NCBI RefSeq assembly: GCF_004011805.1
Contig: NZ_RCHJ01000003.1
Location: 186,001 to 250,000 of the forward strand
DNA: 64,000 nucleotides
Direction of reading: 5' to 3'
Source of the DNA: Piscinibacter defluvii
GTDB taxonomy: Bacteria; Pseudomonadota; Gammaproteobacteria; Burkholderiales; Burkholderiaceae_C
Position numbers and translations under genes: made by a program. The first letter of the stretch is position 1, and each line of letters opens with the position of its first letter. This document shows, piece by piece, positions 21,217-30,199 of this stretch. The notes below the pieces were generated by a model, which made no database searches, was not told where the DNA came from, and worked only from the letters and a program-made list of their open reading frames with translations.

Positions 21217-22248
21217 TCAGCGCTGGCGGCGCACCGCCTCGCCCAGCTCGATCACGGCCATCGCGTAGTAGCTCGACCAGTTGTAGCGCGTGATGGCGTA
21301 GAAGTTGGTGGTGCCGGCCACGTAGCTCGGCGCGTCGTCGCCGTTCTGCAGCTCGATCAGCGCCAGCTTGCCGGGCCAGGCGGCGCCGGCCGCGTCGAGC
21401 GTCGCGCCGCGTTCGGCGAAGCCGGCGGCATCGAAGCTCGGCAGGATGTCGGGCACCAGCAGCAGCGCGCGGTCGCGCACCTCCACCGGCGCGGCCACCG
21501 CGAAATGGGTCGGCGCGCCGCGCTGCCAGCCGAACTCGGCCAGGTAGTGGGCCACGCTGCCGATCGCGTCGGCCGGGCTGCCGAGCAGGTCGATGCGGCC
21601 GTCGGCGTCGAAGTCGAGCGCGTGCTTCAGGATGCTCGAGGGCATGAACTGCGGCAGGCCGATCGCGCCGGCGTAGCTGCCCTTGGGCTCGAGCGCGTCG
21701 AGGCCCTCGCGCCGCGCCAGCCGCAGGAAGGCCTCCAGCTCGCTGCGGAAGAACTCGCTGCGGTCGCGCCGCCCGCTCGGGAAGTCGAACGACAGCGTGG
21801 CCAGTGCGTCGAGCACGCGGAAATTGCCGGTGTGCTGGCCGTAGAGCGTTTCCACGCCGACGATGCCGACCACGATCGCCGGCGGCACGCCCCAGCGCTC
21901 CTCGGCGAGGTCGAGCCAGCGCTCGTTGTCGCGCCAGAAGGCCAGGCCCGCGGCGATGCGCCTGGGTTCGACGAAACGGGCGCGGTAGGCCGCCCAGTCC
22001 TTGGCCGTGCCGGGCGGCGGCGGCATGATCAGCCGGGCCACCGTGGGCACCAGGCGCGCCTGCGCGAGCACGCCGCGCACCCACTGCGGATCGGCCTCGA
22101 GGCGCTGCGCGGCGGCGTCGGCGAAGCGCATCACGTCCGCGCGCTCGCCGTAGGGCTGGAGTTCCGGCGCGCGGGGCGCGGCGACGGCGAGGCTGCAGGC
22201 GGCCAGCAGCAGGACGGACAGGAAGCGTTGGGCAAGCGTTCGGGGCAT
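21217..22248 (-). CDS. mltB: Lytic murein transglycosylase B (MltB family)
   Basis: 343-residue periplasmic enzyme that cleaves the MurNAc-GlcNAc bond of peptidoglycan with formation of 1,6-anhydroMurNAc. The catalytic Glu is Glu133 in GVETLYG, followed by the family blocks LDALATLSFDFP, GSYAGAIGLPQFMPSS and FDADGRIDL. The N-terminus is a signal peptide with a possible lipobox LLAAC (Cys18); cleavage by signal peptidase I after AVA a few residues later is an alternative, so lipidation is likely but not certain. The ATG at 22248 is preferred because the 15-residue upstream extension would precede the basic start of the signal peptide. It sits 7 bases after the tgpA-like gene and 12 before ybaL. 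Confidence 0.93.
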   Translation of the reverse strand: MPRTLAQRFLSVLLLAACSLAVAAPRAPELQPYGERADVMRFADAAAQRLEADPQWVRGVLAQARLVPTVARLIMPPPPGTAKDWAAYRARFVEPRRIAAGLAFWRDNERWLDLAEERWGVPPAIVVGIVGVETLYGQHTGNFRVLDALATLSFDFPSGRRDRSEFFRSELEAFLRLARREGLDALEPKGSYAGAIGLPQFMPSSILKHALDFDADGRIDLLGSPADAIGSVAHYLAEFGWQRGAPTHFAVAAPVEVRDRALLLVPDILPSFDAAGFAERGATLDAAGAAWPGKLALIELQNGDDAPSYVAGTTNFYAITRYNWSSYYAMAVIELGEAVRRQR

Positions 22249-22255
22249 CGCGGGT

Positions 22256-24268
22256 TCAGGAGGACTGCGCCGCCAGCGCACGCAAGGCAGCACCGAAGGC
22301 TCGGGTGAGTGCGGGGTCGGGGCGGCGCAGCGCCTCGCGGCCGTAGCGCTGCCGCTCGAGCGTGGCGAGCAGTTCGGCCAGCGCTTGCGCCTGCGTCCCG
22401 TAACGTTCGTGCAGGCGGCGTGCCAGCGTGGCCGGTGCGTCCTGCGCCGTGGCAGGGATGCCGAGCCGGGCCAGCCCGGCCAGCAGCGCCTCGCGCTGGC
22501 GCACCCAGGGGTCGACGCGCCGGCGGTCCCACCAGGCCCAGCCGGCGCCGATCAGCGCCAGCGTGCTGAGCGTGCCGGTGAGCAGCAGGGCGAGGTCGGC
22601 CCAGTCGGGGGTGGAGAAGCCGATGTCCTTGAGCAGCGCGAACTGCTGGCCGCGCGAGTAGCTCAGCACCCACTGGTTCCAGCGGTTGTCCAGCGCCTCC
22701 CAGGCCTGGCGCAGGCGCTCCACCAGGGCCGGGCTGACCGCGCCGATCGCACCGCTCACCAGGCCGGGCGCGGGCGCCAGGCGTCGGCTGCGCTCGATGC
22801 GGTCCGGTGCCACGGCGGCGGTCGGGTCGGCGCGCACCCAGCCGAGGCCGTCCTGCCAGTACTCGGCCCAGGCATGCGCCGCGCTCTGGCGCACGATCAG
22901 GAAGCCGTCCACCGGCGCCGGGTCGGCGCCCTGGTAGCCGGTGACGATGCGTGCCGGCACGTCCAGCGCGCGCATCACCACCACGAAGGCGGCGGCGAAG
23001 TGCTCGCAGAAGCCCTCCTTGCGGTCGAGCCAGAACTCGTCGATGCCGTCGCGGCCGTAGGTGCCGGGCGCCAGCGTGTAGCTGTAGCCGCCGCTGCGGA
23101 TGTGGGCCAGCACCGCCTGCGCCAGCACACCCGGCGCGGCAGCGGCGTAGCGCGGGTCGCGCCGCAGGTCGGCGGCCCATTGCAGCGTGCGCGGGTTGAA
23201 GCCGGGCGGCAGCTGCAGGTACTCGCGCAGGCGCAGCGGCCCGGGGGTGGCGGCAATCCGGTAGCGCACATGCGCCTGGGCGCCGAAGCGCAGCCGCTCC
23301 GCGACCGGGCGCTCGGTGATCCACAACAGCTCGTCGGTGCGGCGCACGCGGTGCCCCTCGATCTCGTCGACCTGTGTGCTCATCTCGAGCAGCGGCAGCA
23401 GGGCCAGGCGGTTCGGCTCGAGCGTGACCTCGTAGCGCAGCGCCGGGCCGAGCGGCTGCAGCGGGTCGGCGCTTGCGGAGCGCCGCGCCACCAGCGGCTC
23501 CATCGGGCGCCATTCCTGGCCGTCGAAACGTGACAGCACCGGGCCGCGCAGGTACAGCGTCTCGGGCGGCGGGGCCGGACCGTCGAAGCGCAGGCGCAGC
23601 GCGATGCGGTCGTCCAGCACCGCTTCGGCGATGCTGCCCAGGCGCATGCGCTCGGACAGCCCGGTGCCGGCCTGGCCGTCCTGCGGCACGCCCCAGAGCG
23701 GCCCGATGCGCGGGAAGAGCAGGAACAGCAGCACCATCACCGGCGCGCCGAGCAGCGCGGTGCGGCCGGCCAGCAGCGCCGCCTGGCGCAGGCTGGGCTG
23801 GCCCACCGGCATGTGCGCCAGCACCAGCGCCGTCAGCAGCCCCCAGACCGACACCAGCATCGCCAGCGCGACCGGCAGCGACTGCGAATACAGGAAGTGC
23901 GTCAGCACCAGGAAGAAGCCGAGGAAGAAGATCACGAAGGCATCGCGCCGCGCGCGCAGCTCGAGCGTCTTCAGGCCCATCAGCACGACCGCCATCGTGA
24001 CCCCCGGCTCCTTGCCGAACAGGGTGCGGAAGCTGAACAGCGTCAGCCCGCCGGCCACCGCGAGCACGCCCACCAGCAGCCAGCGGCTCGGCAGCGGGCC
24101 GTTGCTGACGGCCAGCTGCGCGCGCCAGGCCAGCACCAGCGCGGTCAGCGCGATGCACCAGCCCGGCAGGTGCGGCACGTGCGGCAGGATGGTCCAGGCG
24201 ATCACGCCGAGCAGGAACAGCGTGTCGCGCCCCTCGCGCGGCAGGCGGGTCCAGAACTGGGGCGTCAT
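22256..24268 (-). CDS. TgpA-like membrane transglutaminase (DUF3488/TG/DUF4129)
   Basis: 670-residue membrane protein. The first 180 or so residues hold six hydrophobic segments (DUF3488 region). A periplasmic transglutaminase core follows, with Cys421 in KEGFCEHFAAAF, His in SAAHAWAEYW and Asp in RADPTAAVAPD. A last membrane helix (near 560-580) precedes a cytosolic DUF4129 tail. This order is that of Pseudomonas TgpA, a periplasmic transglutaminase-family protein required for growth. It is part of the common MoxR-DUF58-TgpA triad: the ATG at 24268 overlaps the DUF58 stop as ATGA, which decides the start over a GTG two codons upstream. It is the fourth transglutaminase-type core in this window. 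Confidence 0.93.
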   Translation of the reverse strand: MTPQFWTRLPREGRDTLFLLGVIAWTILPHVPHLPGWCIALTALVLAWRAQLAVSNGPLPSRWLLVGVLAVAGGLTLFSFRTLFGKEPGVTMAVVLMGLKTLELRARRDAFVIFFLGFFLVLTHFLYSQSLPVALAMLVSVWGLLTALVLAHMPVGQPSLRQAALLAGRTALLGAPVMVLLFLLFPRIGPLWGVPQDGQAGTGLSERMRLGSIAEAVLDDRIALRLRFDGPAPPPETLYLRGPVLSRFDGQEWRPMEPLVARRSASADPLQPLGPALRYEVTLEPNRLALLPLLEMSTQVDEIEGHRVRRTDELLWITERPVAERLRFGAQAHVRYRIAATPGPLRLREYLQLPPGFNPRTLQWAADLRRDPRYAAAAPGVLAQAVLAHIRSGGYSYTLAPGTYGRDGIDEFWLDRKEGFCEHFAAAFVVVMRALDVPARIVTGYQGADPAPVDGFLIVRQSAAHAWAEYWQDGLGWVRADPTAAVAPDRIERSRRLAPAPGLVSGAIGAVSPALVERLRQAWEALDNRWNQWVLSYSRGQQFALLKDIGFSTPDWADLALLLTGTLSTLALIGAGWAWWDRRRVDPWVRQREALLAGLARLGIPATAQDAPATLARRLHERYGTQAQALAELLATLERQRYGREALRRPDPALTRAFGAALRALAAQSS

Positions 24269-25266
24269 TGCCACAGCGCGAGTGCCTCCAGGCAGCGGCG
24301 CCGTTGCGCATCACCTTCGGCCGGCTCGATGGCCGCCACGCCCGGCAGGCGCAGGCCGTACTCGAAGCCGGCGCGCTGCGCCGCCAGCACCCAGGCGCTA
24401 AGGCGCTCGAGCCGGTGCTCCGGCGCCAGCGGGCCGCAGGCCTGCCACTCGAGCCAGAGCTGCTGCTGCACCGTGCCGGCCGTGTCGCGGCTGACCAGCT
24501 CGCCGCCGCTGGCCAGCGACTTGGCGGCCTTCTTCCAGTAGACGAGCTTGAGCGCGTCGCCGCGCCGGTAGCTGCGCACGCCCTCGACCTCGCCGCCGTC
24601 GGTGCGCCGGCCGTGCTGCGGGCCGCCCGGGTGCGGCAGCGGGGCCGGCAGCGGCGCAGCGGGCTTCTCGGGCGCCGGGTAGGCCAGCAAGGTGGCGGCC
24701 GGGCGCCAGATCGCCCAGGCGCGGAACAGCCCGAGCGGGAAGCGCGTCTCGACGCTCAGCGCGGGCAGCTCGTGCACGCCGCGCTGCGCCGGCACGAAGC
24801 CGACCCGCGCGCTGGCCTGGCCCATCGCCGGCACGTCGGTCCAGGACAGCGTGTCCCAGGCTGCGCCGAGCACGCGCAGGCCGATGCCGAAGCGCGCATG
24901 CGTCGGGCTGCTCAGCACCACCTCCAGCAGCGCCGCCTCGCCGGCGAACACCGGCGCGGGCGGGCGCAGGCGCAGCGTCAGCGTGCGCAAGGTGTTGTGC
25001 GTGACGTGCATCGCCACCACCGCGCTGCCGGCCAGCAGGAAGGTCAGCACGTAGCCGAGGTTGAGCTGGTAGTTGATCGAGGCCAGCAGCAGCACCAGCA
25101 GCGTGATCGCGAAGGCGATGCCGGCGCGTGTGGGCAGGATGTAGACGTTGCGCTGCGTCAGCAGCAGCGTGTCGGTGCGCGGCAGGCGCGCCTGCCACCA
25201 GCGGTGCCACAGCGCGCGCAGCGAGGCCACCGGCGCCAGCGCGGCACGGGGCAGGACAGCGCTCAC
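24265..25266 (-). CDS. DUF58 domain membrane protein
   Basis: 333-residue protein with two membrane helices near residues 45-85 and a C-terminal DUF58 domain carrying the signature GVRSYRRGDALKLVYWKKAAKS. DUF58 proteins are partners of MoxR ATPases and are usually encoded between MoxR and a TgpA-like transglutaminase, as here; the domain is related to von Willebrand A folds in some members. The molecular role is not established; involvement in envelope protein maturation is inference. The gene starts 13 bases after the MoxR stop, and its stop overlaps the next ATG, so the three proteins are probably made together. Two closely spaced Pro-rich stretches lie near residues 205-225. Confidence 0.9.
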   Translation of the reverse strand: MSAVLPRAALAPVASLRALWHRWWQARLPRTDTLLLTQRNVYILPTRAGIAFAITLLVLLLASINYQLNLGYVLTFLLAGSAVVAMHVTHNTLRTLTLRLRPPAPVFAGEAALLEVVLSSPTHARFGIGLRVLGAAWDTLSWTDVPAMGQASARVGFVPAQRGVHELPALSVETRFPLGLFRAWAIWRPAATLLAYPAPEKPAAPLPAPLPHPGGPQHGRRTDGGEVEGVRSYRRGDALKLVYWKKAAKSLASGGELVSRDTAGTVQQQLWLEWQACGPLAPEHRLERLSAWVLAAQRAGFEYGLRLPGVAAIEPAEGDAQRRRCLEALALWQ

Positions 25267-25279
25267 GGACCGACCCCGA

Positions 25280-26206
25280 TCACGGCACCGGCACCGCCGC
25301 GATCATCGCGCGCACCTGCTCGATGCGGCCGCGGCCGGCGCCGGCGCTGGGCACCAGGCGGTGCGCGATGGTCTGCGGCAGCACCGCCTGCAGGTCGTCC
25401 GGGGCCACGTAGTCGCGCTGGTTCAGCAGCGCGCGCGCCTTGGCGGCGCGCAGCACCGCGATGCCGGCGCGCGGCGACAGGCCGTCGACGAACCAGCGCC
25501 CGGAGCGCGTCGCCGCGATCAGCGCCTGCAGGTAGTCGAGCAGCGCGTCGCTGGCGTGCACCGCGAGCACCGCCTTCTGCGCGGCGATCAGCTCGGGCGG
25601 CGTCATGACGGGGCGCAGCGCCTGGATCGCCTCGCGCCGGTCCTGCCCGGCGAGCAGGGCGCGTTCGCTCTTCGCGTCGGGGTAGCCGAGCGTGATGCAC
25701 ATCAGGAAGCGGTCGAGCTGCGACTCCGGGAGCGGGTAGGTGCCGAGCTGGTCGGTCGGGTTCTGCGTCGCGATCACGAAGAAGGGCTCGGGCAGGCGGC
25801 GCGTCTCGCCCTCGACGCTGACCTGGTGCTCCTCCATCGCCTCGAGCAGCGCGCTCTGCGTCTTCGGCCCGGCACGGTTGATCTCGTCGGCCAGCAGCAC
25901 CTGGGTGAAGACCGGCCCTTGATGGAAGACAAAGGCCTCCTTGCTGCGCTCGTAGACACTGACCCCGATCAGGTCGGAAGGCATCAGGTCGGCGGTGAAC
26001 TGGCTGCGCGCGAAGCGCAGCCCGAGCGAGACGGCCAGGGTGTGGGCGAGCGTGGTCTTGCCGACGCCGGGCACGTCCTCGATGAGCAGGTGGCCGCCGG
26101 CCAGCAGGCAGGCGAGGCCGTCCTCGATCTGCGAGCGCTTGCCGACGATGATCGTGCTAATCTGGTCCGTCAGCTGTTGGAGTCGGGCGGCCAGTGATGG
26201 ATTCAT
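25280..26206 (-). CDS. MoxR-family AAA+ ATPase
   Basis: About 308-residue AAA+ ATPase. The Walker A motif GVGKTT sits in LIEDVPGVGKTTLAH, Walker B in LLADEINRAGPKTQSALLEAMEE and sensor 1 in FVIATQNPTDQLGTYPLPESQLDRF, all intact. MoxR proteins are cytosolic chaperone-like ATPases that help assemble or activate partner complexes, typically a DUF58 or VWA protein encoded next to them, as here. It is the promoter-proximal gene of the run MoxR, DUF58, tgpA-like, mltB, ybaL. The ATG at 26206 is chosen; an in-frame ATG at 26218 is equally possible, neither having a clear ribosome-binding site. The divergent deacetylase gene starts only 37 bases away. Confidence 0.93.
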   Translation of the reverse strand: MNPSLAARLQQLTDQISTIIVGKRSQIEDGLACLLAGGHLLIEDVPGVGKTTLAHTLAVSLGLRFARSQFTADLMPSDLIGVSVYERSKEAFVFHQGPVFTQVLLADEINRAGPKTQSALLEAMEEHQVSVEGETRRLPEPFFVIATQNPTDQLGTYPLPESQLDRFLMCITLGYPDAKSERALLAGQDRREAIQALRPVMTPPELIAAQKAVLAVHASDALLDYLQALIAATRSGRWFVDGLSPRAGIAVLRAAKARALLNQRDYVAPDDLQAVLPQTIAHRLVPSAGAGRGRIEQVRAMIAAVPVP

Positions 26207-26243
26207 GCGCCCGACCATAACCGAATTAGAAGGTCACCGAGAC

Positions 26244-27179
26244 ATGACCACCGCGTTCTTCAGCCATCCGGACTGCCGTCGCCACGACATGGGCGCGGGC
26301 CACCCGGAATGCCCGCAACGGCTCGACGCGATCGACGACCACCTGCTCGCCACCGGCCTGGACATCGCACTCGAACGCCACGACGCGCCGCTCGTGGACC
26401 TGAAGGACGTCGAGCTTGCCCACACGCATCACTACGTGGCCGAGCTTAAGGACCTGCTCGAGCAGATCGAGGCCAGCGGCGAGCGCCGCGCGCTCGACCC
26501 CGACACCGCCGCCTGCCCGGGCACCTGGAGGGCGGCGCTGCGCGCGGCCGGCGCCGCGGTGGCGGCCACCGACGCGGTGCTCGACGGCCGGGCGGAGAAC
26601 GCCTTCTGCGCCGTGCGGCCGCCCGGACACCATGCCACGCGCGACGAGGCGATGGGCTTCTGCTTCTTCAACAACGTCGCGGTCGCGGCGCGCCACGCGC
26701 TGGACGTGCGTGGTCTGAAGCGCGTCGCGGTGATCGACTTCGACGTGCACCACGGCAACGGCACCGAGGACATCCTCGCCGGCGACGAGCGGGTGCTGAT
26801 GGTCAGCTTCTTCCAGCACCCGCTGTACCCGTACAGCGGCGCGGTGCCCAAGGGCACCAACATGGTCAACCTGCCGATCCCGCCGTACACACGCGGCGGC
26901 GAGTTGCGCGAGCTGATCGAGGCCAACTGGTTGCCGGCGCTGGAGGCCTTCCGGCCCGAGATGATCTTCATCTCGGCCGGCTTCGACGCGCACCGCGAGG
27001 ACGATCTCGGGCAGCTCGGCCTGGTCGAGGCCGACTACGAGTGGATCACGCTGCGCATCAAGGGCGTGGCGGAGCGGCATGCCCGGGGGCGCATCGTCTC
27101 CTGCCTCGAGGGCGGCTACAACCTGAGCGCGCTGGCGCGCAGCGTGGCGGCGCACCTGAGGGTCCTGACCGGGGTGTAA
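26244..27179 (+). CDS. Histone deacetylase family (class II-like) amidohydrolase
   Basis: 311-residue HDAC/AcuC/AphA-fold zinc amidohydrolase. The active-site His pair is in RPPGHHATRDE, the zinc-binding block is VIDFDVHHGNGTEDIL, and the third ligand block is ISAGFDAHRED, so all catalytic residues seem present. Bacterial members deacetylate small substrates such as acetylpolyamines or acetylated proteins; which applies here cannot be told. The length matches the bacterial family. An AGAAGG element lies about ten bases before the ATG. It is divergent from the MoxR gene with very little room for separate promoters. The mscS-type gene follows after 96 bases. Confidence 0.93.
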   Translation: MTTAFFSHPDCRRHDMGAGHPECPQRLDAIDDHLLATGLDIALERHDAPLVDLKDVELAHTHHYVAELKDLLEQIEASGERRALDPDTAACPGTWRAALRAAGAAVAATDAVLDGRAENAFCAVRPPGHHATRDEAMGFCFFNNVAVAARHALDVRGLKRVAVIDFDVHHGNGTEDILAGDERVLMVSFFQHPLYPYSGAVPKGTNMVNLPIPPYTRGGELRELIEANWLPALEAFRPEMIFISAGFDAHREDDLGQLGLVEADYEWITLRIKGVAERHARGRIVSCLEGGYNLSALARSVAAHLRVLTGV

Positions 27180-27275
27180 CGGGCGCGTTGCAGGTGCCGG
27201 GCACAATGCGCGCCCGTGCGCCCGCCGGGCCGCCCCCAGGGCGAACACCGGAGTGCGCAGCACGAAGGTTGACCA

Positions 27276-28592
27276 ATGACCGCTGCCGCCCCACCCGCGA
27301 TCGCCGACGACCTGCAGCTGCTGCTGCGCGAGCTGACCCAGCCCGCCGCCATGGCGGAGCTCGGCGTGCTCGTCGGCTGCCTGGTGCTGGCCTGGGCGCT
27401 CGTGCGGCTGCTGCGCGGCCGCCAGCCGACCGCCGGCTCGATCTGGTTCGGCGAACGCATCATCGACGGCGTGCTGTTCCCGGTCGCCGCGCTGGCGCTG
27501 GCCTTCGGTGCGCGCGCGCTGCTGGCCGGTCTGCTGCCGATCGCGGTGCTGCGGCTGGCGGTGCCGATCCTGCTGTCGCTGGTGGTGATCCGCATCGCGG
27601 TGCGGGTGCTGCAGGTGACCTTCCCGCACTCGGGCTGGGTGCGCATCGTCGAGCGCAGCATCTCGTGGCTGGCCTGGCTCGCGGTGGTGCTGTGGATCAC
27701 CGGTGTGCTGCCGCTGCTGCTCGAGGCGGCCGACGAGATCAGCTGGAAGGTCGGCGCCACGCGGCTGACCCTGCGCAACGCGATCGAGGGCGCGGTGACC
27801 GCCGGGCTGGTGCTGGTGGTCGCGTTGTGGATCTCCGCGGCGATCGAGAAGCAGCTGCTGCGCGGCACCGGCGACGACCTGTCGATCCGCAAGATCGCCG
27901 CCAACCTGGTGCGCGCGGTGCTGCTGTTCGTCGGCCTGCTGCTGGCGATGTCGGCGGTGGGCATCGATCTGACCGCGCTGTCGGTGCTCGGCGGCGCGCT
28001 CGGCGTGGGCCTGGGTTTCGGCCTGCAGAAGATCGCGGCCAACTACGTCAGCGGCTTCGTGATCCTGGCCGAGCGCTCGCTGCGCATCGGCGACATGGTG
28101 CGGGTCGACAACTTCGACGGCCGCATCACCGACATCCGCACCCGCTACACCGTGATCCGTGCGCTCAACGGCCGCGAGGCCATCGTGCCCAACGAGCTGC
28201 TGATCACGCAGCGCGTCGAGAACCTCTCGCTGGCCGACATGAAGGTGCTGCTGACCACCACCGTGCAGGTCGCCTACGGCACACCGATCCGCGAACTGCA
28301 GCCCAAGGTGGTGGCGGCGGTGGCCGGCGTGCCGCGTGTGGTGGCGGACCCGGCGCCGTCGTGCCAGCTGGCCGAGTTCGCCGCCGACGGCATGAACCTG
28401 AACATCAACTTCTGGATCGCCGACCCGGAGAACGGGCAGGGCAACGTGCGCTCCGACGTCAACCTCGCGGTGCTCGACCTGTTCGAGCGCGAAGGCGTCG
28501 AGATCCCGTTCCCGCAGCGTGTGATGCACCATCGGGCCGTGCCGGGGGCGGGTGCGGCGCCGGCTTCGCCGCCGGGCTCAGTGCCGGGCTGA
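27276..28592 (+). CDS. MscS-family small-conductance mechanosensitive channel
   Basis: 438-residue inner-membrane channel. About five to six hydrophobic helices occupy residues 30-240. The MscS pore helix and beta domain follow: GGALGVGLGFGLQKIAANYVSG, then the conserved ERSLRIGDMV and the Asn-Glu motif VPNELLITQ. The length and number of N-terminal helices resemble the larger MscS-like proteins (YnaI/YbdG type) more than E. coli MscS (286). The family releases solutes under hypo-osmotic stress. The C-terminal tail after residue 415 is Gly/Pro/Ala-rich and overlaps the 3-prime end of the convergent small gene by 15 bases. The intergenic stretch before it (27222-27265) shows weak resemblance to the GC-rich repeat at 47372. 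Confidence 0.94.
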   Translation: MTAAAPPAIADDLQLLLRELTQPAAMAELGVLVGCLVLAWALVRLLRGRQPTAGSIWFGERIIDGVLFPVAALALAFGARALLAGLLPIAVLRLAVPILLSLVVIRIAVRVLQVTFPHSGWVRIVERSISWLAWLAVVLWITGVLPLLLEAADEISWKVGATRLTLRNAIEGAVTAGLVLVVALWISAAIEKQLLRGTGDDLSIRKIAANLVRAVLLFVGLLLAMSAVGIDLTALSVLGGALGVGLGFGLQKIAANYVSGFVILAERSLRIGDMVRVDNFDGRITDIRTRYTVIRALNGREAIVPNELLITQRVENLSLADMKVLLTTTVQVAYGTPIRELQPKVVAAVAGVPRVVADPAPSCQLAEFAADGMNLNINFWIADPENGQGNVRSDVNLAVLDLFEREGVEIPFPQRVMHHRAVPGAGAAPASPPGSVPG

Positions 28593-28817
28593 GAGCATCA
28601 GGTCCTGCACCCACAGCGCGGAGCTCGACGGCATCTCGTGGTGCCGCTGCGGCTCGTGGCGCAGGCCGATCGCGACGCGGCCGGTCCACCAGATCAGCCG
28701 CCCGCTGCCGGGCAACACCACCGGGCCGACGTGGCCCGGGGGGATCTCCACCGGCGGCACCGCCTCGCGCAGGCGGATGCCGGAGTTCAGGGGGGCGAGG
28801 CGGGCGGCGTCTTGCAT
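28578..28817 (-). CDS. Small protein of unknown function (79 residues)
   Basis: 79-residue protein starting at ATG 28817, with a GGGAG ribosome-binding site seven bases upstream. It begins with a hydrophilic helix, then has a Pro/Val/Gly-rich middle (EIPPGHVGPVVLPGSG) and the aromatic stretch LIWWTGRVAIGLR, with a His-rich end. There is no signal peptide or convincing membrane helix. I do not recognise a family, but codon use and the good initiation site argue for a real gene. Its last 15 bases overlap the 3-prime end of the mscS-type gene on the other strand. A lipoprotein gene follows upstream on the same strand. Confidence 0.6.
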   Translation of the reverse strand: MQDAARLAPLNSGIRLREAVPPVEIPPGHVGPVVLPGSGRLIWWTGRVAIGLRHEPQRHHEMPSSSALWVQDLMLSARH

Positions 28818-28918
28818 GGTCGGCTCCCGAAGCGGATGGCCGCATGATTGCGGCCACCGCCGGGGCCGGCACTGCCCCAGCCGCGGGGGGCGGCCACACC
28901 ACAACGAGGGATGCCGCC

Positions 28919-29296
28919 TCAGGCGCCGGCGCGCAGGCAGCCGCCGATGGACAGCGGCAGGGAGCCCACGCGCACGACCAACGCCGCCTCCGAGTCCGAG
29001 TCGACGGCCAGGCGGACGTCCTGGCCGCCCGGCACGCTGAGCCGGAACATGCCGGACGCGTCCGCCGGCGCGCTGCCCAGCAGGCGGCCGTCGCGGGCGG
29101 TGGCCTGCACGACGGCCATGGGCGCCGCTGGGGCATCGATGCAGCCTTCGATGCGGACGCCGTCCGCCGCGGCCGCCGCTGCCCCGGGCGCCGGCAGCAC
29201 GGCCGCCTGGGCCGCCGGAAGCGCGTCGCCGCCGCCGCAGGCGGCCAGCACGATCGCGGCGGCCAGCGCGGCGCCGGCCTGGATCACCCAGTCCAT
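28919..29296 (-). CDS. Small lipoprotein of unknown function
   Basis: 125-residue protein with a signal peptide ending in the lipobox VLAAC at about residues 16-20, followed by GGGD. The Asp is not at position +2, so outer-membrane sorting is expected. The mature part has an Ala/Pro-rich linker followed by a compact beta-rich region of about 70 residues with two cysteines (IEGCID and IGGCLRAGA) that could form a disulfide. The pattern of short strands with ASGMFRLSVPGGQ suggests a carboxypeptidase-regulatory-like (Ig-type) fold, but this is only a visual impression. It ends 101 bases before the 79-residue gene and starts 10 bases after the hemerythrin-like gene, so it may be co-transcribed with it. 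Confidence 0.78.
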   Translation of the reverse strand: MDWVIQAGAALAAAIVLAACGGGDALPAAQAAVLPAPGAAAAAADGVRIEGCIDAPAAPMAVVQATARDGRLLGSAPADASGMFRLSVPGGQDVRLAVDSDSEAALVVRVGSLPLSIGGCLRAGA

Positions 29297-29306
29297 GGCC
29301 GGCCCC

Positions 29307-30044
29307 TCAGCGGAAGTCGACCAGCCCGGGCTGCTGTGCGATGCCCACGGCACGCGCCAGCTGGCCCCAGGCCGTGTCGTCCAGGTGCGGGCGGAACGCG
29401 TCGACGATCTGGTCGAAGACCGGTGCCGGCGCACCCGCCTTCATGCCGCCGACGATCGCGGCCCGCTCGGCCGGCGTGCAGGCGGGGATCATCCAGCGCG
29501 CCACCAGCAGGGTCTCCTCCAGCGGCAGGCTGGCGATGATCTGCTGGTGCAGCGCGAACAGCTCGGCGTCGCTGTAGCAGGCCCACAGCACCGCGTTGTT
29601 GTGCGTCTCCTCGAAGTGCATGTGCTGCAGGTTCTCGGCCACGAACAGCGCCAGGTGGCGGTACAGGCGCAGCGCCAGCAGGGCGCGATCGGCCTGCGGC
29701 GCCACGCCGAGCGCGCGGCCTTCGGCGCGCAGGGTCTCGATGCTCTCCAGGTGCTCGACATGGTCCTCCGTGGTGCGGCCGGCGCCGCCGGGCTGGCGCG
29801 CCTCGATCGCGGTGTGCACGAAGCGGTTCTCGTTGTGCACGTGGTCCACGCACAGCGTCAGCAGGGCGTCGAGCTGGCCGAGCACGCGGCCGGTCTGCTC
29901 AGCGTCGGCGACGTCCAGCCGGCCGACGCGGTGCAGCGTGTCGGTCATGAAGTGGCGCAGCGCCTTGTGGATGGCCGCGTACATGTCGAAGCGCGGGGCA
30001 GTCTGGGCGGCGTTCGGGCGGGCCGCGGCGGCGGTGGGGTTCAT
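29307..30044 (-). CDS. Hemerythrin-like protein
   Basis: 245-residue, helical, His/Glu-rich protein. The pattern of ligands fits a hemerythrin-type di-iron four-helix bundle: H in IHKALRHFM, HVHNEN in the second helix, HVEHLE in the third and HMHFEETHN in the fourth. Such proteins bind oxygen, nitric oxide or iron in the cytosol. It is about 100 residues longer than single-domain bacteriohemerythrin; the C-terminal part carries a region of alternating hydrophobic helices with no clear second ligand set. ATG 30044 has a GAGGA element about eight bases upstream. It is divergent from the marC-type gene, with 155 bases between the starts. Confidence 0.77.
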   Translation of the reverse strand: MNPTAAAARPNAAQTAPRFDMYAAIHKALRHFMTDTLHRVGRLDVADAEQTGRVLGQLDALLTLCVDHVHNENRFVHTAIEARQPGGAGRTTEDHVEHLESIETLRAEGRALGVAPQADRALLALRLYRHLALFVAENLQHMHFEETHNNAVLWACYSDAELFALHQQIIASLPLEETLLVARWMIPACTPAERAAIVGGMKAGAPAPVFDQIVDAFRPHLDDTAWGQLARAVGIAQQPGLVDFR

Positions 30045-30199
30045 GGCATGTCCTCGGTCGGGTGGTTCGGGTGCGGTGCCGCGTCGTCTGCGGCATGGTT
30101 CCCAGTGTTCCCGCCGGCGCGCGTGCCGGCATCGGCCGAAGGAGCCATGGCCCGCGCCGCGGCGGGCCAGTGGCAGCACTGGTGGACAATGCCGCCCCC

